From contig JBOHGH010000005.1 of NCBI GenBank assembly GCA_050699975.1, positions 15,551-79,550 of the forward strand: 64,000 nucleotides of DNA. The letters run 5' to 3'. Numbering within the stretch: the stretch's first letter is position 1; each line of letters starts with the position of its first letter. Both the position numbers and the translations under genes were made by a program. Source of the stretch: GCA-003244245 sp050699975 (GTDB taxonomy: Bacteria; Actinomycetota; Actinomycetes; Mycobacteriales; Pseudonocardiaceae). Positions 16,599 through 24,450 of this stretch are shown piece after piece. The notes below the pieces were generated by a model. That model was not told the origin of the DNA and did no database searches. It worked only from the letters and a program-made list of their open reading frames with translations.

Positions 16599-17120
16599 TC
16601 AGGTGGTCGCGGTACCCGTGCCCGTGCCCATGGCCAGTTTGGCCAGCAGGTCGCGCGCCTGCTCGGCATGCCGTGGCTGGCACAGTACGTCGTAACGCCC
16701 TGCGACCAATTGGCTTGCCGACGCGAAGTCCCGCCGGCCGCGGGTCGAGGCGTAACCGGCGGCCGCGAACACCGTCCCGAACACCACACCGGTGGCCACG
16801 CCGACCAGGATCGGGATGAACCCGGCCTCGGTTTGGGTGGCGAACAGGCTGAGCAGCACTCCAACGAACAGGCCGAACCAGGCGCCCGACGCGGCCCCCT
16901 GGGCCAGCACCCGACCCCAGGTCAACCGTCGCAGCACCCGCTCAACCAGCATCAGGTCCACTCCGACGATGGTGACGTCGGCGACCGGGAAGTTGCTGTC
17001 GGCGAGATGGTCCACTGCCCGCTGCGCCTCAGCGTAGGTGGCGTAGGAGCCGATCGGCCAACCGGTGGGTGGGGTGGGCAGCCCACGCATCTGACCCTGA
17101 CTGCTGAACGGGCTGGTCAC
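16599..17120 (-). CDS. General stress protein 17M-like membrane protein
   Basis: 173 residues. Residues about 20-60 (IGSYATYAEAQRAVDHLADSNFPVADVTIVG) match the domain of YflT/general stress protein 17M. Two membrane helices at about 75-130 follow, then a soluble tail ending in a GTGTGT run. Function unknown. It converges on vapC with no bases between the two stop codons. Confidence 0.75.
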   Translation of the reverse strand: MTSPFSSQGQMRGLPTPPTGWPIGSYATYAEAQRAVDHLADSNFPVADVTIVGVDLMLVERVLRRLTWGRVLAQGAASGAWFGLFVGVLLSLFATQTEAGFIPILVGVATGVVFGTVFAAAGYASTRGRRDFASASQLVAGRYDVLCQPRHAEQARDLLAKLAMGTGTGTATT

Positions 17121-17187
17121 AGTGCATCACCTCTGGTCGGGGGGTACCCATCGTGCCAACACCCATGCGCACGGCCCCGGTTCCGGC

Positions 17188-18381
17188 TCATCGCGCAGCG
17201 TACTCCCGCAGCAGGCCCTTGCTGATGATCGTCTTCTGGATCTCGCTGGTTCCCTCACCGATGAGCAGGAACGGCGCCTCACGCATCAGCCGCTCGATCT
17301 CGAACTCCTTGGAGTAGCCGTACCCCCCATGGATGCGGAAGGCGTCCTCAGTGACCTCCTTGCAGTATTCGCTGGCCAGCAGCTTCGCCATCCCGGTCTG
17401 GACATCGTTGCGCTCGCCGGAGTCCTTCAGGCGGGCGGCGTTGACCATCATCAGGTGCGCGGCCTCGACCTTGGTGGCCATCTCGGCGAGCTTGAACGCG
17501 ATCGCCTGGTGCTGTGCGATCGGCTTGCCGAAGGTCCGGCGCTGCTGGGCGTAACCTACCGCGAGCTCGAAGGCGCGGATCGCAATGCCACAGGCCCGGG
17601 CAGCGACGTTGACCCGCCCCACCTCGACGCCGTCCATCATCTGCGCGAAACCCTTGCCGGGAGCATCGCCGAGCACCTTGTCGGCGCCGATGCGGTAGCC
17701 GTCGAATACCAGCTCGGTGGTGTCGACCCCCTTGTAGCCCATCTTGTCGATCTTGCCGGGCACGCTGAGCCCCGGGGCCACCTCACCGTAACCAGTGGGC
17801 TTGTCCACCAACAGGGTGGTGAGGTTGTGGTGCGCCTTCGCGGCTCCCTCGTCGGTCTTGACCAGGGTGGCCACCAGAGTCGACGTGGCGCCGTTGGTCA
17901 GCCACATCTTCGCACCGTCGACGACATAGTGTTCCCCGTCGCGCCTGGCCCGGGTCTTGATCGCCGCGACGTCGGAACCCAGTTCTGGCTCGGACATCGA
18001 AAAGGCACCGCGAACGCTTCCCTCAGCCATCATCGGCAGGTAGTGCTGCTTCTGCTCGTCGGTGCCGTGCTGGCAGATCATGTACGACACGATGAAGTGG
18101 GTGTTGATCACACCGGACACGCTCATCCAACCCCGGGCGATCTGCTCCGCGACCAGCGCGTAGGTCAGCAGCGACTCGCCCAGGCCGCCATACTCCTCGG
18201 GGATGGTGAGCCCGAACAGGCCCATCTCCTTCATCCCATCGACGATCTCCTGCGGGTACGTGTCGGTGTGCTCCAGCTCCTGGGCGACCGGGATGATCTC
18301 CTTGTCCACGAAGGACTTGACCGTGGCCAGGATCTCCTGCTGGATCTCGGTGAGACCGTCGGTCTGAGCGAGCCGGGCCAT
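17188..18381 (-). CDS. Acyl-CoA dehydrogenase
   Basis: 397 residues, full length for the family. FAD-dependent alpha,beta-oxidation of acyl-CoA. FAD/substrate motifs FSMSEPELGSDVAA and KMWLTNG, RTFGKPIAQHQAI, and the catalytic Glu in LIGEGTSEIQ. Substrate chain type cannot be told; this subgroup is often short- or branched-chain. Divergent from the methanethiol-oxidase-like gene and its leader. Confidence 0.93.
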   Translation of the reverse strand: MARLAQTDGLTEIQQEILATVKSFVDKEIIPVAQELEHTDTYPQEIVDGMKEMGLFGLTIPEEYGGLGESLLTYALVAEQIARGWMSVSGVINTHFIVSYMICQHGTDEQKQHYLPMMAEGSVRGAFSMSEPELGSDVAAIKTRARRDGEHYVVDGAKMWLTNGATSTLVATLVKTDEGAAKAHHNLTTLLVDKPTGYGEVAPGLSVPGKIDKMGYKGVDTTELVFDGYRIGADKVLGDAPGKGFAQMMDGVEVGRVNVAARACGIAIRAFELAVGYAQQRRTFGKPIAQHQAIAFKLAEMATKVEAAHLMMVNAARLKDSGERNDVQTGMAKLLASEYCKEVTEDAFRIHGGYGYSKEFEIERLMREAPFLLIGEGTSEIQKTIISKGLLREYAAR

Positions 18382-18426
18382 GAGGACACCTTTCGTCGCG
18401 TACTACCGGGCGGCTGGCATCGCGGA

Positions 18427-18457
18427 TCTTTGGTGAAAACTGTAATGTCTTTGGTGA
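18427..18457 (+). promoter_or_regulatory. 10-bp direct repeat (TCTTTGGTGA) with 21-bp period
   Basis: TCTTTGGTGA occurs at 18427-18436 and 18448-18457, exactly two helical turns apart, between the acyl-CoA dehydrogenase gene and the leader-peptide ORF. The spacing suits a regulator binding one DNA face. Alternatively the second copy overlaps promoter elements of the leader. Confidence 0.45.
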
Positions 18458-18479
18458 CTTGTGTAAGGGGCCTGCAGCG

Positions 18480-18617
18480 ATGACGATCGTCACGCCCAGC
18501 CGATCCGCCGCACACCGCCATCGGCTCGTGGGTCCGGTGTTCCTGAATGCCTGGCTGACCACGCGCCGGCATGTCGATCTCCTTCGGCTGGCCAGCGCGC
18601 TGTGTCGCGCTCGCTGA
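18480..18617 (+). CDS. Leader peptide of the actinobacterial sulfur/cysteine type
   Basis: 45 codons from ATG 18480 with AAGGGG about 9 bases upstream. The C-terminus TRRHVDLLRLASALCRAR matches the pattern of small actinobacterial leader peptides (R-x-H-V-D-L, then S-A-x-C-R) found before sulfur-metabolism genes. Ribosome stalling at the Cys-Arg codons is thought to control downstream genes in response to cysteine. Here the next gene, 100 bases on, is an SBP56/methanethiol oxidase, a sulfur enzyme, which fits. Attenuation is inferred, not shown. Confidence 0.65.
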   Translation: MTIVTPSRSAAHRHRLVGPVFLNAWLTTRRHVDLLRLASALCRAR

Positions 18618-18717
18618 CCTGCCGGCCGACCGATTCCATATTTGCTCAGCGTTGCCAGTGCCGGCTCAGTCCGGCCTTGCCTTCTCGAAGCCCCGGCAAT
18701 CCGCAAGGAGTGTGACA

Positions 18718-20121
18718 ATGAACCTGCCAGCCGACCCGACCTTTTACCGTAGCCCGGCCGAGGCAGCCGCAGCACCGGTCGAGAATCTCGCCTACGTCGC
18801 CGCCTTCGACCGGGCCGCGCAGCGGCCCGACGCGCTGACCGTGGTCGACGTCGATCCCGGCTCGCCACGATACGGGCAGGTGGTGGGCTGGGCGGACCTG
18901 CCCACGCTGGGCGACGAGCTGCACCACTTCGGCTGGAACGCCTGCAGCAGCGCGCTGGCCCACGAGGGACATAACGTCGACGGCTTGGAGCGCCGCTACC
19001 TGCTGTTGCCCGGGCTGCGCAGCTCGAACGTGCACGTCTATGACACCCGCCCGGATCCCGCCAGCCCCACCCTGGTCAAGACGATCGACGCCAAGGAGCT
19101 GGCGGAGAAAACCGGCTACTCCCGGCCACATACGCTGCACTGCGGTCCCGAAGGGATCTTCCTGTCCTGCCTCGGGGGTGCCGGCGATGCCGACGGGCCG
19201 GGCGGGATCGCGCTGCTCGACCACGCCAGTTTCGACGTGCTGGGTCCCTGGGAGAGCGACCGCGGGCCGCAGTACCTGGCCTATGACGCCTGGTGGCACC
19301 TGAACCAGAACACGCTGGTCACCAGCGAGTGGGGGACCCCGTCAATGATCGAGGATGGGGTCAACCCGGAACTGCTGCTGGGTAACAAGTACGGCCACGC
19401 GCTGCACTTCTGGGATCTGGCCGCCGGCAAGCACCTCCAGCGGGTCGACCTGGGCGCTGAGCACCAGATGGTGCTCGAGCTGCGTCCAGCCCACGATCCC
19501 GAGGCGACCTGGGGGTTCGTCGGCGTCGTCGTGTCCACCCAGGACCTGTCCGCCTCAGTGTGGCGCTGGCATCGTGAAGGGGGTAGCTGGGCCGCCGAGA
19601 AGGTGATCACCATCCCGGCCGAACCCGCTGACGCCGACACCCTTCCGCCGGCACTGAAGCCATTCGGTGCGGTGCCCCCGCTGGTCACCGACATCGACCT
19701 TTCGGTCGACGACCAGCAGCTGTACGTGTCGTGCTGGGGTACCGGTGAGCTCAAGCAGTACGACGTGAGCGACCCTGCCCACCCGCGCGAGACAGGGTCG
19801 GTTCGGCTGGGCGGCATCGTCGGCCGCGCGCCCCATCCAGCGGCACCCGACCAGCGCCTTGCCGGTGGCCCGCAGATGGTGGAGGTCAGCCGGGACGGCC
19901 GGCGGGTGTATCTCACCAACTCGCTCTACGGCGCATGGGACGACCAGTTCTACCCCGACGGCGTCGGCGCTTGGCTGGCGAAGATCGACGCCACTCCCAC
20001 CGGAGGGCTGACCGTAGACGAGGCGTTCTTCCTGCACGGCGACGACTTCCGGGGCCTGCGGGTGCACCAGGTGCGCCTCCAAGGCGGCGACGCATCCTCG
20101 GACTCCTACTGCTACCGCTGA
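18718..20121 (+). CDS. SBP56 family protein / methanethiol oxidase
   Basis: 467 residues from ATG 18718 with AAGGAG 7 bases upstream. It matches the selenium-binding protein 56 family over its whole length: HHFGWNACSSA, RPHTLHCGPEG, HQMVLELRPAHDP, SCWGTGELKQYD, GGPQMVEVSRDGRRVYLTNS, GVGAWLAKID. Known members oxidise methanethiol to formaldehyde, hydrogen sulfide and peroxide; actinobacterial members are mostly untested. Histidines that bind copper in the family (RPHTLHC, HQM, RVHQVR) appear to be present. No signal peptide is seen. The upstream leader peptide suggests control by sulfur supply. Confidence 0.9.
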   Translation: MNLPADPTFYRSPAEAAAAPVENLAYVAAFDRAAQRPDALTVVDVDPGSPRYGQVVGWADLPTLGDELHHFGWNACSSALAHEGHNVDGLERRYLLLPGLRSSNVHVYDTRPDPASPTLVKTIDAKELAEKTGYSRPHTLHCGPEGIFLSCLGGAGDADGPGGIALLDHASFDVLGPWESDRGPQYLAYDAWWHLNQNTLVTSEWGTPSMIEDGVNPELLLGNKYGHALHFWDLAAGKHLQRVDLGAEHQMVLELRPAHDPEATWGFVGVVVSTQDLSASVWRWHREGGSWAAEKVITIPAEPADADTLPPALKPFGAVPPLVTDIDLSVDDQQLYVSCWGTGELKQYDVSDPAHPRETGSVRLGGIVGRAPHPAAPDQRLAGGPQMVEVSRDGRRVYLTNSLYGAWDDQFYPDGVGAWLAKIDATPTGGLTVDEAFFLHGDDFRGLRVHQVRLQGGDASSDSYCYR

Positions 20122-20402
20122 GCCGTGCGGAGACCGCGATTGCTTCGAAAATACGGGGACCACGAGCCGCTCTGCTGTCGCCGAGTTCGACATCAGGGTT
20201 GTCCGAAGCCGCCTGGGCAGCTCTGGGGCGAACTCGGCTCACGTAGGGCTGCCACGCGCGGTAGAGATAGGACGTTCGAGCTACTCGATTTCCGAGGTGT
20301 AGTGCTGGACAAGTGCGCTGAGCTGCTCTGCGTGTTCGCTGAAGAGTATGCGCGTATCCACGACCAGGAAATGTCGCGCGAGCCCCTGACGGCGCGACGC
20401 CG

Positions 20403-20890
20403 GTGTGGCGCGGTGAGCGTCCGTTGTGGACGGTTGGCGCCTGGCCGGTAGCTGACCGGGTTGTCGTCTCGGGCAACGGGTGGCGGCTCGCCGCACTCGG
20501 CACTGTCACGGCTACGCTGGACGAACTGCGCTGCGCAGGCGCGCATTACGACCGTACCTTGGACCCGGCGGCGCTGGCCGATCTCCCGTGCGACGCGCAT
20601 GTCGTGTGGAGCGATACGGCGACCGATCTGGGCGACACGGTCCTCGTGGGTGCGGGAGAGCCTCGTGGGTGCGGGAGAGTCACCGATCTTCTACACCGAG
20701 CATTGCGAAGGGTGGTACGCGTCGTCGGCAGCTATGCCATTGGCCCGGATGGTGGGCGGCGAAGTTGATCGCTTCGAAGGCGTCCGATGCACCCGCGTTG
20801 GGCATGCCCTGGTGCTCACGGCCATCGGCGTCGCTGAGACGCAGATAGCGGCTCCGGCCTTACGGGAGGTGGCGAACGCTAGCCTCTTCC
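20403..20890 (+). pseudogene. Frameshifted remnant resembling the N-terminus of a lasso-peptide (asparagine-synthetase-like) cyclase
   Basis: From GTG 20403 the frame reads RPLWTVGAWPVADRVVV to DTVLVGAGE. It then breaks at an exact 19-bp tandem duplication (20642-20660 and 20661-20679). Removing one copy restores a continuous frame: SPIFYTEHCEGWYASSAAMPL and beyond. The pattern (xxPLWTVGxW, a propeptide-like Glu-amidotransferase fold, D-L-G-D/xxPIFY, WYASSA) resembles N-terminal regions of actinobacterial macrolactam cyclases of lasso peptides. The synthetase half is absent. Identification is by remembered pattern only. The 280 bases before it (20122-20402) hold nothing I can assign. Confidence 0.4.
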
Positions 20891-20891
20891 C

Positions 20892-22178
20892 GTGGCCACT
20901 ACGACCAGGGTCTACGCCGCCCGGGTCGCCGGGCTGCCGGTGTTCGGGCCCGACGGCGAGCAGTTCGGCAGGGTCCGCGACCTGGTGACCGCGCTGCGCA
21001 TCGGGTCGCGGCCGCCTCGGGTGCTGGGACTGGTGGTCGAGCTCGTGATCCGGCAACGGATCTTCGTGCCGATGTTGCGGGTCACCTCGATCGAGCCCGG
21101 CGCGGTGGCGCTGGCCACCGGTACGGTGAGCCTGCGCCGGTTCTCGCTGCGGCCCAACGAGACGCTGGTGATCGGGGAGATCCTGGACACCCGGGTGCAT
21201 GTGGCCGCGACCGGTGCGGTGGCGGTCGTGGTGGACGCTGGGATCGAGCAAGCCCGCACCCGGGACTGGGTGATCACGAAGCTGGCGGTGCGGGAGCGCA
21301 TCGGCCGGCTCGGGCGGCGGGGCCCGGTCCAGGTGCTCGGGTGGGACGAGGTCGCCGGGCTGACGCTGGCCGAGGTGTCCTCCCGCGGGCAGGGCGCCGA
21401 GCAGCTGCTCGCGCTCTTCGAGGGGATGCGCGCGGTGGAGGTCGCCAACACGCTACGCGACCTGCCGGCCAAACGCCGCCACGAGGTAGTCGACGCGCTG
21501 GACGACGAGCGGCTCGCGGACGTGCTGCAGGAGCTGTCCGAGGACGAGCAGGCCGAGGTGCTCGACCATCTGGGCGATGAGCGCGCCGCCGACGTGCTGG
21601 AGGCGATGAACCCCGACGACGCCGCCGACCTGCTGGGCGAGCTCGCCCACCCGGAGCGGGAACGGTTGCTGCGGATGATGGCACCCGAGGAGTCCGCGCC
21701 GGTGCGCAGGCTGCTGGCCTACTCGTCGGACACCGCCGGCGGCCTGATGACCCCGGAGCCGGTGGTGCTCACCCCGGACGCCACCGTCGCCGAGGCACTG
21801 GCCCGGGTCCGCAACCCGGAGCTGACCCCCGCGCTGGCGAGCATGGTGTTCGTCTGCCGCCCCCCTTCGGCCACCCCGACCGGCCGCTACCTGGGCTGCG
21901 CCCACCTGCAACGGCTGCTGCGCGAGCCCCCGTCGGATCTGGTGGCCGGTGTGCTGGACACCGAGCTGGCCCGGCTCGGACCGCAGGCGTCACTTGCCGA
22001 GGTCACGCGCTACTTCGCCGCCTACGACCTGGTCTGCGCCCCGGTGGTGGACACCGAAGGCCACCTGCTCGGGGCGGTGAGCGTGGATGATCTGCTGGAC
22101 GCCGCGCTGCCCGACGACTGGCGGCAGCAGGAGGCGTGGCCCACCTCCGACTGGACTGGCGAGGTGACCCATGGCTGA
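20892..22178 (+). CDS. Soluble MgtE-like protein (MgtE N and CBS domains, no membrane part)
   Basis: 428 residues from GTG 20892. The N-terminal PRC-barrel-like segment has VAGLPVFGPDGEQFGRVRDLV. Next comes the MgtE N superhelical domain at about 170-275 (repeats such as DERLADVLQELSEDEQAEVL and ERAADVLEAMNPDDAADLL), then two CBS motifs at about 285-415. The Mg-channel membrane domain of true MgtE is missing and the frame ends normally, so this is a regulatory/sensor relative (compare Rv1232c) rather than a transporter. It overlaps the DUF1003 gene by 8 bases. Confidence 0.85.
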   Translation: MATTTRVYAARVAGLPVFGPDGEQFGRVRDLVTALRIGSRPPRVLGLVVELVIRQRIFVPMLRVTSIEPGAVALATGTVSLRRFSLRPNETLVIGEILDTRVHVAATGAVAVVVDAGIEQARTRDWVITKLAVRERIGRLGRRGPVQVLGWDEVAGLTLAEVSSRGQGAEQLLALFEGMRAVEVANTLRDLPAKRRHEVVDALDDERLADVLQELSEDEQAEVLDHLGDERAADVLEAMNPDDAADLLGELAHPERERLLRMMAPEESAPVRRLLAYSSDTAGGLMTPEPVVLTPDATVAEALARVRNPELTPALASMVFVCRPPSATPTGRYLGCAHLQRLLREPPSDLVAGVLDTELARLGPQASLAEVTRYFAAYDLVCAPVVDTEGHLLGAVSVDDLLDAALPDDWRQQEAWPTSDWTGEVTHG

Positions 22179-22713
22179 GTCCCGTTGGCAGTATTCCCGG
22201 CTGGACCTCCCGCGCGGGCCACGGCGACTGACGCCCCGGATGGACCCGGATGCCTTCGCCCGCTTCTCGGAGCGGATCGCCCGCTTCCTGGGCACCGGGC
22301 GGTTCCTCGCGGTGCAAACGGTCTTAGTCGTGGTGTGGATCACACTGAACCTGGTGGCGGTGTCGCTGCGCTGGGACCCTTACCCGTTCATCCTGCTCAA
22401 CCTGGCGTTCTCCACGCAGGCCGCCTACGCTGCGCCGCTGATACTGCTGGCGCAGAACCGTCAGGACGACCGGGACCGGGTCGCGCTGGAGGAAGACCGG
22501 GCACGCGCCGAGCGCACCAAGGCCGACACCGAGTACCTGGCCCGAGAGCTCGCGTCGCTGCGGTTGGCCGTCGGTGAGGTGGTCACCAGGGACTTCCTGC
22601 GATCCGAGCTCTTTCGGCTGACCGAACTCAGAGAGCTGGGGCCGCCGGAATCGGCAGCAGCAGAACGATCTGGGTCGGAACGGCCCGGGTATCGACGGGG
22701 CGGCAGGATCTGA
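22171..22713 (+). CDS. DUF1003 membrane protein
   Basis: 180 residues. DUF1003 core: RIARFLGTGRFLAVQTVLVVVW and WDPYPFILLNLAFSTQAAYAAPLILLAQNRQDDRDR, with two membrane helices at about 46-66 and 80-98. A long coiled-coil-like charged tail follows. Function unknown. The start overlaps the end of the MgtE-like gene, a pairing also found in mycobacteria, which suggests the MgtE-like protein may work on a membrane partner of this kind. Confidence 0.87.
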   Translation: MAESRWQYSRLDLPRGPRRLTPRMDPDAFARFSERIARFLGTGRFLAVQTVLVVVWITLNLVAVSLRWDPYPFILLNLAFSTQAAYAAPLILLAQNRQDDRDRVALEEDRARAERTKADTEYLARELASLRLAVGEVVTRDFLRSELFRLTELRELGPPESAAAERSGSERPGYRRGGRI

Positions 22714-22795
22714 GGACGGGTCTGGCAGCCGGCGGGATGAGCGCCACGCCGGTAACGCCTAGCATGGGAGAAGCCCACACTCAACCGGAAAGTCG

Positions 22796-23950
22796 GTGCC
22801 ACCCGTGGCCTCCCCCCAGACCGTCCCGTCGGTCGACGCAGTTCGAACCGCGCTGGACGGGGTGCACGATCCCGAGATCCATCGCCCGATCACCGAGCTC
22901 GGCATGGTCAAGGACGTGACCGTGGCCGGCGACGGAACGGTCGGCGTAGCGGTGTGGCTCACCGTCGCCGGCTGCCCGATGCGCGACACCATCACCTCCC
23001 GGGTCACCACGGCGGTGTCCGCCGTGCCGGGTGTTCGCGACGTGCGGGTTGAGCTCGACGTGATGAGCGACGCTCAGCGCACCGCGTTACGCCGCCAGCT
23101 GCGCGGCAACTCCGAGGAGCCAAGGATTCCGTTCGCCGAACCTGGATCGCTGACCCGGGTGTACTGCGTCGCCTCCGGCAAGGGCGGGGTCGGCAAGTCC
23201 TCGGTGACGGTGAACCTGGCGGCCGCGATGGCCGATCGGGGCCTATCGGTGGGAGTGGTCGACGCCGACATCTACGGGCACTCGGTGCCGGGCATGCTCG
23301 GCACCACCGCCCGGCCCACCCAGGTCGAAAAGATGATCATGCCGCCGACCGCGCACGGCGTGAAGGTCATCTCGATCGGCATGTTCACCAAGGACAACAC
23401 CCCAGTGGTGTGGCGGGGGCCGATGCTGCACCGCGCGCTGCAGCAGTTCCTCGCCGACGTGTTCTGGGGTGACCTTGACGTACTGCTGCTCGACCTGCCC
23501 CCGGGCACCGGCGACATCGCCATCTCGGTGGCACAGCTCATCCCCAACGCCGAGATCCTCGTGGTCACCACCCCGCAGCGGGCCGCCGCTGAAGTGGCGC
23601 AGCGGGCCGGGGCGATCGCGATGCAGACTCACCAGCGGCTGATCGGTGTGGTGGAGAACATGTCGTGGCTGCAGATGCCGGACGGGTCGCGCAACTACCT
23701 TTTCGGTTCCGGCGGGGGCCAGGTGGTCGCGGACTCATTGACCCGCTCGCTGGGCAGCGAGGTCCCGCTGCTGGGCCAGGTGCCGCTGGACCAGCAGCTG
23801 CGCGAAACCGGCGACGCCGGGACTCCGCTGGTGCTGGTCGATCCCACCGCGCCGGCCGCAGTCGTACTGCGAGAAGTGGCGGATCGGCTCGCGACCCGCT
23901 CCCGTGGCTTGGCTGGGCGACTGCTGTCGGTGAGTCCCAGCTCCCGGTGA
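22796..23950 (+). CDS. mrp: Mrp/ApbC-type P-loop ATPase (Fe-S cluster carrier)
   Basis: 384 residues. N-terminal MIP18/DUF59 domain (VHDPEIHRPITELGMV), then Walker A GKGGVGKSSVTVNLA near 128, DADIYGHSVPGML, and DLPPGTGDIAISV. Thought to bind and deliver 4Fe-4S clusters. Usual CxxC ligands near the C-terminus are not seen (the segment reads VVENMSWLQMPDGSRNYLFG), as in other actinobacterial Mrp proteins. The start could also be GTG 22805. Converges on tatB. Confidence 0.92.
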   Translation: MPPVASPQTVPSVDAVRTALDGVHDPEIHRPITELGMVKDVTVAGDGTVGVAVWLTVAGCPMRDTITSRVTTAVSAVPGVRDVRVELDVMSDAQRTALRRQLRGNSEEPRIPFAEPGSLTRVYCVASGKGGVGKSSVTVNLAAAMADRGLSVGVVDADIYGHSVPGMLGTTARPTQVEKMIMPPTAHGVKVISIGMFTKDNTPVVWRGPMLHRALQQFLADVFWGDLDVLLLDLPPGTGDIAISVAQLIPNAEILVVTTPQRAAAEVAQRAGAIAMQTHQRLIGVVENMSWLQMPDGSRNYLFGSGGGQVVADSLTRSLGSEVPLLGQVPLDQQLRETGDAGTPLVLVDPTAPAAVVLREVADRLATRSRGLAGRLLSVSPSSR

Positions 23951-23985
23951 GCAGCCGCGGCCGCGCGGTTTCCCGATAGGCCAGG

Positions 23986-24390
23986 TCAGGTTGCGTCGGG
24001 GTCGAACGGTGCGCGCTCACCCGGTTGCAGCGGCCTGGACACCGGAATGCCCGGTCCGGTGGGGGCTGCGTAGCCGTTGGGTTTGATCACGCCACCGAAG
24101 GGGTCACCGTCCAGATCGTCGAGCAGGTGGCGAGTGATCGCGCTGCGGGGATTGAACCCACGCGAGTTGAAACCGCGCAACCCACGCAGATCCTCCAGGG
24201 GCTGGCGGAGCTCGTCGAACTCCGGGCCTAGCTCTGAGCGCAACTGCTCGCGGGCGCCGGTGGCGTACTCCCGCACCTGACGCACGGTGCGGCCCAGCCA
24301 CGCCGCGGCTGATGGCAGGCGTTCCGGGCCCAGGATGAACAGCCCGGCGACGACGAGTATCAAGACCTCGCCCCAACCGATGTTGAGCAT
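23986..24390 (-). CDS. tatB: Sec-independent translocase subunit TatB
   Basis: 134 residues from ATG 24390. One N-terminal membrane helix (MLNIGWGEVLILVVAGLFILGP) with the conserved Glu at residue 8 and the GPERLP hinge, then an amphipathic helix and a Pro-rich tail. TatB receives folded Tat substrates with TatC and passes them to TatA. It follows htrA on the same strand, as in mycobacteria. Confidence 0.92.
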   Translation of the reverse strand: MLNIGWGEVLILVVAGLFILGPERLPSAAAWLGRTVRQVREYATGAREQLRSELGPEFDELRQPLEDLRGLRGFNSRGFNPRSAITRHLLDDLDGDPFGGVIKPNGYAAPTGPGIPVSRPLQPGERAPFDPDAT

Positions 24391-24450
24391 CTGCGCGCAC
24401 CTCCCAAACCAGCCCGGCCAGCAACCCCAGCCTAGCCTCCTCCACGCCAA

